From: Bacteroidales bacterium
Lineage (GTDB): Bacteria; Bacteroidota; Bacteroidia; Bacteroidales; UBA932
Length of the DNA: 64,000 nt
Assembly (NCBI GenBank): GCA_017480345.1
Contig: JAFVAU010000021.1
Location: 1-64,000 of the forward strand
Reading direction: 5' to 3'
Shown: in pieces, positions 50,433-58,611 of the stretch
Layout: each line of letters opens with the position of its first letter
How positions within the stretch are numbered: position 1 is the stretch's first letter
Program-made: the position numbers and the translations under genes
The notes under the pieces: generated by a model
Seen by the model: the letters and a program-made list of their open reading frames with translations, nothing else
What the model was told of the DNA's origin: nothing
Databases searched by the model: none

Positions 50433-51875
50433 TTACTTCTTGTTAAGGAAAAGGTTCAACAGAATTCTCAGGAACCAGGCCAGGACAAAATACAGGACGG
50501 TGACTATGAGCAGCGGCACCAGCGCGTCGAAGGTGCGGCTGCGGATGAGGTCGCTGGCGCGGGTGATATCCTGGATGGCGATATATCCCACGATGGAGGT
50601 GCTCTTCAGGAGGGACACGCATTCACTTGAAAAAAGCGGAAGGCCTTTGCGGATCGCCTGGGGGAAAACGATGCCCATGAAGGTCTTGAAAGGCGTGAAG
50701 CCCAGGCTGAGACCGGCCTCCGTCTGCCCCACGGGCACGGAAGAGATGGCCGTATCGAAGATGCCGCCGCTGGCCGATGCGAAACAGAGGGCGAAGGTGA
50801 TCACCGCCACTATGGAGGCGTTCAGGCCCGTACCGGCAAATACCACATAGAACATTATCAGAAGCAGCACAAGCGTGGGCATGCCGTTCACAAGATACTC
50901 ATACACGCCCACCGCCGAGCGCACCCAGCTTCGCTTGCTGCGCCGGCAGACGCAGACTCCCACTCCCAGAATGGTTCCCAGCAGGATGGACAGGAGGGTT
51001 ATCTTGAGGGTTTCCAGGAGGCCGTCGGCCAGCAGCTTCCAACGCTGCTCCGTGAGCAGGTTCATTTTCAGGCGTTCTGCCAGGCTCAGGCCCGCCTTAG
51101 CACCCGTATTCCGCACGAAATAGCCCGGACTGCACTTATAATAAGGGAGAGTAAAATCCACGGATTTCTTGCGCTCCTCCGTTACAAACAGGCAGGCGGC
51201 CACCACGTCGCACTGCCCTGTAGCCAAGGCCACAAGGGCCGATGAGAATTCCTGGTATTTCATCTCGAAAGGACGGCCGCTCCAAAGGGCGAAGCGCCGC
51301 AGGACATCGGCATCCATGCCCAGCCATTGCCCGCCTTCACCCAAATAGCAGATGGGCTCCAGGTTGGTGGATGTAATGCAACGGAACGGTTTGGCATCGG
51401 GTTTCAGGGCCTCGGAAGGGTATTCCGGCGCAGGCGTCCCCTTCATCCAGTGAGCGATGGCGGCGTCCAGGGTACCGTCGGCCTTTGAGGCAGAGATGAA
51501 ACGGTTCATCTCCTCCACCAGCTCTTCGTCTCCCTTCCGGACGGCGAAGGCGACGTCAAAGTTTTCCTCTCCACGGAAGGCCTGGAAAATGTTCAGGCGC
51601 TTTTGCGTCTGCTCGTTCAAGGCCACCTCGTCGGTCACGAAAACATCGGCCTTGCCTTGCTTCAGGGCCTGCACGGCATCGGCTTCAGTATTAACGCGAA
51701 GCAGGGTGACATTCTCCCACTGGGAATATTTCTGGTCATAATAAGTACCGGCCGATGTGGCTATCACCAAGCCTTGAAGGTCCGCTTCCGAATGAAGTTC
51801 CAGCGTCTTCCCGCTTTTGGGCGAGCAAGCCAGGAAAGCGAGAAGATACACTAAAATAATACAGGAGTTTCTCAT
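50433..51875 (-). CDS. Amino-acid ABC transporter substrate-binding/permease fusion
   Basis: A 480-residue fusion. A lipoprotein-like N-terminus ([18 protein letters not shown]) is followed by two periplasmic-binding segments: ~25-145 ([20 protein letters not shown]) and ~155-270 ([20 protein letters not shown]). A BPD-type permease follows (~275-480) with the EAA-like loop ([20 protein letters not shown]). The set imports a polar amino acid, probably glutamine/glutamate-like, with the ATPase one base downstream. The frame is open 14 codons upstream, but MRNSC gives the proper signal. Confidence 0.87.
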   Translation of the reverse strand: MRNSCIILVYLLAFLACSPKSGKTLELHSEADLQGLVIATSAGTYYDQKYSQWENVTLLRVNTEADAVQALKQGKADVFVTDEVALNEQTQKRLNIFQAFRGEENFDVAFAVRKGDEELVEEMNRFISASKADGTLDAAIAHWMKGTPAPEYPSEALKPDAKPFRCITSTNLEPICYLGEGGQWLGMDADVLRRFALWSGRPFEMKYQEFSSALVALATGQCDVVAACLFVTEERKKSVDFTLPYYKCSPGYFVRNTGAKAGLSLAERLKMNLLTEQRWKLLADGLLETLKITLLSILLGTILGVGVCVCRRSKRSWVRSAVGVYEYLVNGMPTLVLLLIMFYVVFAGTGLNASIVAVITFALCFASASGGIFDTAISSVPVGQTEAGLSLGFTPFKTFMGIVFPQAIRKGLPLFSSECVSLLKSTSIVGYIAIQDITRASDLIRSRTFDALVPLLIVTVLYFVLAWFLRILLNLFLNKK

Positions 51876-51939
51876 ATTGTGCTTTCTACATCGAACAAAA
51901 TTACTACTTTTTTTCAAAAAAATTCCGGAGAAATATCGC

Positions 51940-51947
51940 TATCTTTG
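51940..51947 (+). promoter_or_regulatory. -7 promoter box (TATCTTTG) for the tyrosine phosphatase gene
   Basis: TATCTTTG lies 21 bases before the ATG at 51969 and downstream of earlier in-frame ATGs, which it rules out. Confidence 0.6.
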
Positions 51948-51968
51948 TACGATTTATACATTTTCAGC

Positions 51969-52856
51969 ATGATCATGAAGAATTATCTGAAATTTTTGAT
52001 TCCTATTCTGATGTTTTCCGCATGCACTTCTGCTCCCGCTCCCAAGGACAGAACCCTTTCCTTTGACGGGATAGAAAACGCCCGTGAACTGGGCGGTCTG
52101 GTGATGCAGGACGGCCGTACCATCCGCAGCGGCTTTCTGGTCCGCTCCGGAGAACTCTCCAAAGCCTCCGACAACGATGTGGCCATCCTGAAAGAGCGTT
52201 TTTCCCTCACGGACGTCTTCGATTTCCGCTTTGACAGGGAGCGCAGCGGCAAACCCGACCGGGAGATGGAAGGCGTCACCAATACCTGGCTTCCCACCCT
52301 TCCGCAGGCTTTCCTGGCCTCTTTCTCCTCCGGCCGCGCAGACAGCACCACCGTGCAGTCGGCCAACATGATGGATGCCCTGGTCAAGTATGCCTCCCTC
52401 CCCCAGGCCCAGGAGATGGCCGGCCGCCTGTATCCGGCCATCGTGACGGACACCACCTCGCAGCAGCGCTACGGTGAATTCCTCCGCGGAGTGTTGAAGG
52501 CCGATGGCGGCGCCCTCTGGCACTGCTCGCAGGGCAAGGACCGCTGCGGCTGGGGTTCGGCCTTCGTGCTGGCAGCCCTGGGCGCCAGCCGGGAAACCAT
52601 CGTGGAAGACTTCGCCCTTTCCAATGTCTCTTATGCCCCTACGGTGGAGGCCCTGTCGGCCAAAATCATCGAGAACGGCGGCGGAGAGCCGGAACTTGCC
52701 TTCATCCGCGCCATGGTGGGCGTGAGCGTGGAGAATTTCGAGAAGACGCTGGACCTGATTGACGCCCAGTACGGTTCCCTCCAGGCCTATCTGGAAAAGG
52801 CCCTGGGCTTCAGCGCCGAGGAACAGGAAAAGATGAAACAGAAATACTTGCAATAA
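51969..52856 (+). CDS. Tyrosine-protein phosphatase family lipoprotein
   Basis: A ~295-residue exported protein with a lipobox (MFSACTS) and a tyrosine phosphatase (Y_phosphatase3) domain. NARELGGL and RSGELSKAS come first, and the active-site loop HCSQGKDRCGWGSA carries the C(x)5R signature. An alternative ATG lies two codons later (51975). It probably dephosphorylates a periplasmic or surface substrate. A hairpin terminator follows immediately. The tRNA-Arg gene is on the other strand beyond it. Confidence 0.85.
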   Translation: MIMKNYLKFLIPILMFSACTSAPAPKDRTLSFDGIENARELGGLVMQDGRTIRSGFLVRSGELSKASDNDVAILKERFSLTDVFDFRFDRERSGKPDREMEGVTNTWLPTLPQAFLASFSSGRADSTTVQSANMMDALVKYASLPQAQEMAGRLYPAIVTDTTSQQRYGEFLRGVLKADGGALWHCSQGKDRCGWGSAFVLAALGASRETIVEDFALSNVSYAPTVEALSAKIIENGGGEPELAFIRAMVGVSVENFEKTLDLIDAQYGSLQAYLEKALGFSAEEQEKMKQKYLQ

Positions 52857-52883
52857 AAAAGAAGGCCCTCAAGCCTTCTTTTT
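52857..52883. terminator. Bidirectional hairpin terminator
   Basis: AAGAAGGC and GCCTTCTT pair around a 6-base loop, with A-run before and T-run after, so it can end both the phosphatase mRNA (plus) and the tRNA-Arg transcript (minus). Confidence 0.8.
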
Positions 52884-52884
52884 G

Positions 52885-52956
52885 TACCCCCGCTCGGAAT
52901 CGAACCGGGACCAACGGAACCGGAATCCGTTATTCTATCCTTTAAACTACAGGGGC
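52885..52956 (-). tRNA. tRNA-Arg (anticodon CCG)
   Basis: The minus strand folds into a full cloverleaf of 72 nt. Acceptor GCCCCTG pairs with CGGGGGT (with wobbles), the anticodon stem is ACGGA/TCCGT around the 7-base loop TTCCGGT, and the T arm holds GGTTCGATTCC. Anticodon CCG reads the Arg codon CGG. CCA is not encoded. A -7 box (TAACTTTG, 52974-52981 minus) lies 17 bases upstream. Confidence 0.92.
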
Positions 52957-53006
52957 ATCCCGTTAAAGGACCACAAAGTTACTTCTTTTTTTCGAATTGG
53001 CAAATT

Positions 53007-53663
53007 ATGAAAGCAGTCTTGAAAATAATGCTGGCATCGGCCCTTATCCTGGCCTGCACGGCAAAGCAGGCTTTTACGAAACGGGAACGCACCGTCATCC
53101 GCAGCAGCGACTCCCTGATGTACGTGACGGTGCTGCCGGAAGACAGCGTGATCCTGCGGGCCAAAAGCATCGATCTGGGTCCCACGGAACTTCGCTCGGA
53201 AGAGCTAAAGGTACTCACGGAGAAGATGCTCTACACCGTGAAACACCCTTCCCAGGACGGTGTGGGTATCGCCGCGCCGCAGGTGGGAATCAACCGGCGG
53301 ATTTTCTGGGTGATGCGCATGGACAAGCCGGGAGAGCCCTTTGAGTGCTATCTGAACCCGCAGATGGACAGTCTGTGGGGAGAAATCACGCACGGGCCGG
53401 AGGGCTGCCTCTCCGTTCCGCCCATGCGCGGCCTTGTCCCCCGCTATGACCACATCCGCATCACTTACACCCATCCCGGGACGCTGGAAAGGGTGACGGA
53501 GACGGTGGAGGGATACACCGCCATCATCTTCCAGCATGAGTACGACCATCTGGAGGGGACCCTCTACATAGACAGGGCCGACACCCTCTTCCGGCACGAT
53601 GCCTGGGCTGCGGAGAGAAGCGCCTTCAACTACGCCAAACCCGCCTGGTGGCCGGAAAAATAG
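53007..53663 (+). CDS. Peptide deformylase family protein with lipoprotein signal
   Basis: A 218-residue protein. All three deformylase motifs are present: GVGIAAPQVG (~86-95), EGCLSVP (~132-138) and QHEYDHLEG (~174-182), with Cys and two His to bind the metal. Unusually, the first 18 residues (MKAVLKIMLASALILACT) form a lipoprotein signal, so it would be exported, unlike the housekeeping cytoplasmic Def. Relatives of this type exist in Bacteroidetes; a periplasmic N-formyl target is not known to me. It is read away from the tRNA gene. Confidence 0.88.
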   Translation: MKAVLKIMLASALILACTAKQAFTKRERTVIRSSDSLMYVTVLPEDSVILRAKSIDLGPTELRSEELKVLTEKMLYTVKHPSQDGVGIAAPQVGINRRIFWVMRMDKPGEPFECYLNPQMDSLWGEITHGPEGCLSVPPMRGLVPRYDHIRITYTHPGTLERVTETVEGYTAIIFQHEYDHLEGTLYIDRADTLFRHDAWAAERSAFNYAKPAWWPEK

Positions 53664-53703
53664 TTCCTAAATTCTTTTATTAGGGGAATTAAGGTTTTTT
53701 ACC

Positions 53704-53711
53704 TATATTTG
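53704..53711 (+). promoter_or_regulatory. -7 promoter box (TATATTTG) for fabD
   Basis: TATATTTG ends 17 bases before the fabD ATG at 53729 in a short AT-rich gap. Confidence 0.65.
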
Positions 53712-53728
53712 TACGATTAAAGAATTAG

Positions 53729-54673
53729 ATGAAAACCGCCTATATTTTCCCCGGCCAGGGTTCCCAATTCCCGGGAATGGCCCAAGAATTATATACAGAG
53801 CACAAGGAGCTGATGGAGAAAGCCAACAGCCTCCTTGGGTTCCGCATTACGGACATCATGTTCGAAGGGTCGGCCGATGAGCTGAAGGCCACGCGCGTGA
53901 CCCAGCCGGCCATCTTCCTTCACAGCGTCCTGCTGGCCCTGAGTCGGACCGAGCGCCCGGACATGGTGGCCGGTCACTCTCTTGGAGAATTCTCCGCCCT
54001 GGTGGCCGCCGGAGCCATGAGCTTTGAAGACGGCCTCAAGCTGGTTTCCCTCCGCGCCCAAGCCATGCAGGAGTGCTGCGAAAGCACACCGGGCGCCATG
54101 GCGGCCATCATCAAGTTGCCGGACAGCGTCATCGAAGAAGTCTGCGCCGGCATCCCGGGGGTGGTCCCGGCCAATTTCAACAGCCCCGGCCAGGTGGTCA
54201 TTTCCGGAGAGGAAGCCGCCGTGGACCAGGCCTGCGCCCTGCTCAAGGAGAAAGGCGCCAAGCGGGCCCTCAAACTGCCTGTGAGCGGAGCCTTCCACTC
54301 CCCGCTCATGGAACCGGCCCGCGAGAAGTTGGCCCAGGCCATCGAAGCCACGCCGTTCAAGGCGCCGCTGTGCCCCATTTACCAGAATGTATCGGCCCTT
54401 CCCACCCTGGACCCGGCCATGATCAAGGAGAACCTCCTGAGGCAGCTCACCTCCCCCGTCCGCTGGACGCAGACGGTGCAGAACATGCTCTCCGACGGAG
54501 CCCGCAAGTTCGTGGAACTGGGCCCCGGAACCGTTCTGCAAGGCCTTGTAAAGCGAATTGTTACTTCGGAGGAAAATACCCTTTCCGGAGCATTTGCCCG
54601 TACAGGGTCGCGAAGCGACGCGGAGGAAAGGGTATTTTCCGCAGAAGAAATAATCATAGAAGGAATACAATAA
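53729..54673 (+). CDS. fabD: Malonyl-CoA:ACP transacylase with element-derived C-terminus
   Basis: A 314-residue enzyme that loads malonate onto acyl carrier protein for fatty-acid synthesis. The active-site Ser84 lies in GHSLGEF, the oxyanion Gln in FPGQGSQ and the catalytic His in GAFHSPLM. The normal end of FabD comes shortly after VLQGLVKRI. The last ~38 residues (starting VTSEENTLSG) are read through a long inverted repeat at 54571-54640 that contains GTCGCGAAGCGAC, so the tail is probably added by an inserted element. nifJ follows 25 bases later. Confidence 0.92.
   Translation: MKTAYIFPGQGSQFPGMAQELYTEHKELMEKANSLLGFRITDIMFEGSADELKATRVTQPAIFLHSVLLALSRTERPDMVAGHSLGEFSALVAAGAMSFEDGLKLVSLRAQAMQECCESTPGAMAAIIKLPDSVIEEVCAGIPGVVPANFNSPGQVVISGEEAAVDQACALLKEKGAKRALKLPVSGAFHSPLMEPAREKLAQAIEATPFKAPLCPIYQNVSALPTLDPAMIKENLLRQLTSPVRWTQTVQNMLSDGARKFVELGPGTVLQGLVKRIVTSEENTLSGAFARTGSRSDAEERVFSAEEIIIEGIQ
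54571..54640. repeat. Long inverted repeat inside the 3' end of fabD
   Basis: Perfect 16-bp arms GGAAAATACCCTTTCC (54571-54586) and GGAAAGGGTATTTTCC (54625-54640) enclose 38 bases with the palindrome GTCGCGAAGCGAC. It is translated as the FabD tail. A second hairpin with the same inner palindrome is at 62924-63039. Confidence 0.65.
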
Positions 54674-54698
54674 CTAATTACATAAACCCAAACTAATT

Positions 54699-57600
54699 AT
54701 GGCTAAAGAACAGAAATTCATCACCTGTGATGGTAACTATGCCGCCTCGAACATCGCTTACCTGTTCAGCGAGCACGCCGCCATCTACCCGATCACGCCC
54801 TCTTCCACAATGGCAGAGAACATTGACGAGTGGGCCGCTCACGGCAAAAAGAACCTCTGGGGAGAAACCGTGAAAGTGACGGAGATGCAGAGCGAGGCCG
54901 GTGCCGCCGGTGCCGTGCATGGTTCCCTCCAGGCTGGTGCTCTTACCTCTACCTTCACCGCATCCCAGGGTCTTCTGCTGATGATCCCCAACATGTACAA
55001 GATTGCCGGCGAGATGCTGCCCACCGTATTCCATGTGAGCGCCCGCGCCCTGGCCAGCCACGCCCTCTCCATCTTCGGAGACCATCAGGACGTGATGGCC
55101 TGCCGCCAGACCGGTTTCTGCATGCTGGCCTCCGGTTCCGTACAGGAAGCCCAGGACCTGGCCGCCGTGGCCCATCTGAGCGCTATCAAGAGCAGCCTCC
55201 CCTTCCTGCACTTCTTCGACGGTTTCCGTACCTCCCATGAGATCCAGAAGATCGAAGCCCTGGACGAGGAAGCCCTCCGCGACATGGTATCCACCAAGGC
55301 CCTCGCGAAGTTCCGCGCCCGTGCCCTGAACCCGGACGCTCCCGTTACCCGCGGCACCGCCCAGAACGGTGACGTCTACTTCCAGGCCGTGGAAACCCGC
55401 AACCAGTTCTATGAGGCCGTTCCGGACGTGGTGGCCCGCTACATGGGTGAAATCACCGAGCTCACCGGCCGTACCTACCGTCCCTTCGAGTACTACGGAG
55501 ACCCTACCGCAGAGAACATCATCGTGGCCATGGGTTCCGTGACGGAGACCATCAAGGAAACCATCGACTATCTGGAGGGCCGCGGCCGCAAGTACGGCCT
55601 CATCACCGTGCACCTGTATCGGCCTTTCTCCGAGAAGTACTTCTTCGCCGTGCTGCCCAAGAGCGTCCGCCGCATTGCCGTCCTGGACCGCACCAAGGAG
55701 CCCGGCGCCGTGGGAGAGCCCCTCTTCACGGATGTCAAGGCCCTCTTCCAGGGCAAGGACAACGTCCAGATCATCGGCGGCCGTTACGGCCTGTCCTCCA
55801 AGGACACCACGCCCGCCCAGATCGTAGCCGTCTTCGACAACCTGGACATGAAGGAGCCCAAGGCCGATTTCACCATCGGCATCGTGGACGACGTCACCTT
55901 CAAGAGCCTGCCCATCAAGAGCGAAGTTTCCATCGTGAAGCCCGGCACCACCGAGTGCAAGTTCTACGGACTGGGCTCAGACGGTACCGTGGGTGCCAAC
56001 AAGAACACCATCAAGATCATCGGCTCCCACACGGACCTTTACAGCCAGGCCTATTTTGACTACGACTCCAAGAAGTCCGGCGGCTACACCTGCTCCCACC
56101 TGCGCTTCGGCCAGCAGCCCATCAAGGCTCCCTATCTGGTGAATACCCCCGACTTCGTAGCCTGCCACGTTCCTTCCTACCTCAAGAAGTACGACGTGCT
56201 CAAGGGCATCAAGGAAGGCGGCACCCTGCTGCTGAACTCCCTCTGGGACGAGGAAGAGACCATCAAGAACATTCCCGACAACGTGAAGGCCACCATCGGC
56301 CGCAAGCACATCAAGGTGTATATCATCAACGCCACCAAGATTGCCGCGGAGATTGGTCTGGGCGGACGCACCAACACCATCCTCCAGAGCGCCTTCTTCA
56401 AGATTACGGGCATCATCCCCTACGAGGACGCCGTGAAGTACATGAAGGACGCCATCGTGAAGTCCTACGGCAAGAAGGGTGAGAACGTGGTGAACATGAA
56501 CTACGCTGCCGTAGACCGCGGCGGTGAGTACACGGAGCTCCATGTTCCGGCCGATTGGGCGGGCCTCACGGCCAAGTTCGAAAATCCGAACAAGGACCGT
56601 CTGGCTCCCGCCTTCGTGAAGGACATAGCCGATGTGGTGAACGCCCAGGCCGGTGACACCCTCCCGGTGAGCGCCTTCCTCCCCTATGCCGACGGCACCA
56701 TGCCCGCCGGTACCGCCGCCTTCGAGAAGCGCGGCGTGGCTGTAAATGTTCCCACCTGGGACGCCGAAAAGTGTATCCAGTGCAACACCTGCGCCTTCGT
56801 GTGCCCGCACGCCGCCATCCGCCCGTTCCTCCTCACCGAGGAAGAGGCCGCCAAGGTTCCCGCCAACGTGAAGCTGGCCCAGGGCAAGGCCAACCTGAAG
56901 GATTACAAGTATGCCATCGCCATCTCCGTGGACGACTGCACCGGTTGCGGCAACTGCGTGGATGTGTGTCTGGCCAAGCCTGAAAAGGCCCTCAAGATGG
57001 TTCCTTACATCAACGACAAGGAAGACCAGGCCGCCTTCGACTACCTGAACAAGAAGGTGGGTTACAAGGAGTATGTGGACAAGAAGGCCAATATGAAGAA
57101 CAGCCAGTTCGCACAGCCTCTGTTCGAGTTCTCCGGCGCCTGCGCAGGTTGCGGTGAAACCCCCAACATCAAGACCATCACCCAGCTCTTCGGAGACCAC
57201 ATGATGATTGCCAACGCCACAGGTTGCTCCTCCATCTACGGCGCTTCCTTCCCGGCCAGCCCTTACTGCACCAACGCTGCAGGCCACGGTCCGGCATGGG
57301 CCAACTCCCTGTTCGAGGACTTCTGCGAGTTCGGCCTGGGTATGAAACTGGGTTCCGACCGCGCCCGTGAGACGGTTGCCGGTGCCATGCGCAAAGCCCT
57401 GGAGTGCGATTGCTGCTCCCAGGATATCAAGGCCCTGGCCGCCAAGTGGCTGGAAGCCCCCAAGGATGCCGCCGTCACCCGTGAGGTGGCCGACAAACTG
57501 GTTCCCCTTGCCAAGGACTGCGACTGCGAAGCCTGCAAGAAACTGGTGGAATACCAGCACTTCATCCCGGCCCGCAGCCAGTGGATCTTCGGTGGTGACG

Positions 57601-58223
57601 GTGCCTCCTACGACATCGGTTACGGCGGTCTGGACCACGTACTGGCCAGCGGCGAGAACGTGAACGTCCTGGTTCTGGACACCGAGGTGTACTCCAACAC
57701 CGGCGGACAGAGCTCCAAGGCCACTCCGGTGGGCGCCATCGCCAAGTTTGCCGCTTCCGGCAAGAAGATCCGCAAGAAGGATCTGGGCATGATGGCCATC
57801 AGCTACGGCTACGTCTATGTGGCCCAGGTGGCCATGGGTGCCAGCCCGGTTCAGTTCTTCAACGCCATCAAGGAAGCCGAGGCTTACGACGGCCCGTCCC
57901 TGATCATCGCCTACAGCCCTTGTATCAACCACGGTCTGAAGGCCGGCATGGGTCTGAGCCAGAAGGAAGAGAAGTTGGCCGTAGAGTGCGGTTACTGGCA
58001 CCTATACCGTTACAACCCGGCCCTGGAAGGAACGGACAAGAACCCGTTCACGCTGGATTCCAAGGAACCCGACTGGACCAAGTTCCAGGACTTCCTCAAG
58101 GGAGAGGTCCGCTTCGCTTCCCTGTACAAGATGTTCCCGGAAAGTGCCGACGAACTCCTGACCAAGACGGAAGAGTTTGCCAAGGTGCGCCTGAACACCT
58201 ACAAACGCCTGGCCGGAAAATAG
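54699..58223 (+). CDS. nifJ: Pyruvate:ferredoxin (flavodoxin) oxidoreductase
   Basis: A 1174-residue homodimer-type enzyme converting pyruvate and CoA to acetyl-CoA, CO2 and reduced ferredoxin. Domains run in the usual order: alpha/TPP-pyrimidine domain (DGNYAASNIAYLFSEHAAIY), the beta and gamma domains, a two-cluster ferredoxin domain (CIQCNTCAFVCP ~690; CTGCGNCVDVC ~750), the proximal cluster CAGCGETP (~815) and TPP binding GDGASYDIGYGG (~965). Codon use is very regular, as for a highly expressed gene. A ferredoxin gene lies at 61529-61702. Confidence 0.96.
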   Translation: MAKEQKFITCDGNYAASNIAYLFSEHAAIYPITPSSTMAENIDEWAAHGKKNLWGETVKVTEMQSEAGAAGAVHGSLQAGALTSTFTASQGLLLMIPNMYKIAGEMLPTVFHVSARALASHALSIFGDHQDVMACRQTGFCMLASGSVQEAQDLAAVAHLSAIKSSLPFLHFFDGFRTSHEIQKIEALDEEALRDMVSTKALAKFRARALNPDAPVTRGTAQNGDVYFQAVETRNQFYEAVPDVVARYMGEITELTGRTYRPFEYYGDPTAENIIVAMGSVTETIKETIDYLEGRGRKYGLITVHLYRPFSEKYFFAVLPKSVRRIAVLDRTKEPGAVGEPLFTDVKALFQGKDNVQIIGGRYGLSSKDTTPAQIVAVFDNLDMKEPKADFTIGIVDDVTFKSLPIKSEVSIVKPGTTECKFYGLGSDGTVGANKNTIKIIGSHTDLYSQAYFDYDSKKSGGYTCSHLRFGQQPIKAPYLVNTPDFVACHVPSYLKKYDVLKGIKEGGTLLLNSLWDEEETIKNIPDNVKATIGRKHIKVYIINATKIAAEIGLGGRTNTILQSAFFKITGIIPYEDAVKYMKDAIVKSYGKKGENVVNMNYAAVDRGGEYTELHVPADWAGLTAKFENPNKDRLAPAFVKDIADVVNAQAGDTLPVSAFLPYADGTMPAGTAAFEKRGVAVNVPTWDAEKCIQCNTCAFVCPHAAIRPFLLTEEEAAKVPANVKLAQGKANLKDYKYAIAISVDDCTGCGNCVDVCLAKPEKALKMVPYINDKEDQAAFDYLNKKVGYKEYVDKKANMKNSQFAQPLFEFSGACAGCGETPNIKTITQLFGDHMMIANATGCSSIYGASFPASPYCTNAAGHGPAWANSLFEDFCEFGLGMKLGSDRARETVAGAMRKALECDCCSQDIKALAAKWLEAPKDAAVTREVADKLVPLAKDCDCEACKKLVEYQHFIPARSQWIFGGDGASYDIGYGGLDHVLASGENVNVLVLDTEVYSNTGGQSSKATPVGAIAKFAASGKKIRKKDLGMMAISYGYVYVAQVAMGASPVQFFNAIKEAEAYDGPSLIIAYSPCINHGLKAGMGLSQKEEKLAVECGYWHLYRYNPALEGTDKNPFTLDSKEPDWTKFQDFLKGEVRFASLYKMFPESADELLTKTEEFAKVRLNTYKRLAGK

Positions 58224-58236
58224 TCCGGTTAGTTAA

Positions 58237-58276
58237 GAAAGAAACGGTGGCCTGCAAAGGTCACCGTTTCTTATTT
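58237..58276. terminator. Bidirectional hairpin terminator after nifJ
   Basis: GAAACGGTG-GCC and GGT-CACCGTTTC form a stem of ~12 bp with a TGCAAA loop, preceded by A-rich and followed by T-rich sequence. It separates convergent nifJ and the LysR-type gene and overlaps the latter's stop codon. Confidence 0.8.
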
Positions 58277-58537
58277 GGCGAAGACGCTGTTAAAAGCGTT
58301 GTTGGCTAAATCATATGCCTGCTGGATGCGACGTGCATAGCCCAGGAAGATTTCTCCGGAAGGAGTGAGCCTTAGCTCCCGGCCCCGCTCAAAGAGCTCT
58401 GTACCAAGGGACTCCTCCAGAGCCGCAATCTGCGCACTCACCGCCGGCTGCGAAATTCCTATCTGCGCTGCAGCGCGCGTAAAATTCCTTTCCTTCTCCA
58501 CTTCCAGGAAAGCACGGATTTTGCTGTCTTCCAACAT
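58271..58537 (-). CDS. Stand-alone LysR-type DNA-binding domain
   Basis: An 88-residue protein starting MLEDSKIRAFLEVEKERNFT. It holds a complete LysR helix-turn-helix (AAAQIGISQPAVSAQIAALE, then LGTELFERGRELRLTPSGE) and the first linker helix (YARRIQQAYDLANNAF). The ~200-residue ligand-binding part of LysR proteins is absent, and the frame simply ends, 34 bases from nifJ. Short DBD-only LysR proteins do occur in Bacteroidales, so this may be a working regulator or dominant-negative form, not a broken gene. An earlier ATG lies nine codons upstream. Confidence 0.72.
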   Translation of the reverse strand: MLEDSKIRAFLEVEKERNFTRAAAQIGISQPAVSAQIAALEESLGTELFERGRELRLTPSGEIFLGYARRIQQAYDLANNAFNSVFAK

Positions 58538-58572
58538 ATAATCAAACTCTTTTATCTTTTGCAAAAATAATG

Positions 58573-58580
58573 TAAATTTG
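58573..58580 (+). promoter_or_regulatory. -7 promoter box (TAAATTTG) for the M16 peptidase gene
   Basis: TAAATTTG lies 31 bases before the ATG at 58612, in the divergent gap with the LysR-type gene. Confidence 0.6.
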
Positions 58581-58611
58581 TCGGATAGAAAAACCTAATT
58601 TCAACTAAAAT

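Noticed and set aside
55977-58001. Long minus-strand frame (674 codons) opposite nifJ
   Set aside because: Shadow of highly biased codon use in nifJ; no start signal, promoter or recognisable domain.
58271-58537. Calling the LysR gene a pseudogene
   Set aside because: The domain is complete, the stop is followed by a proper terminator and no remains of the effector domain are visible, so a short natural form is at least as likely.
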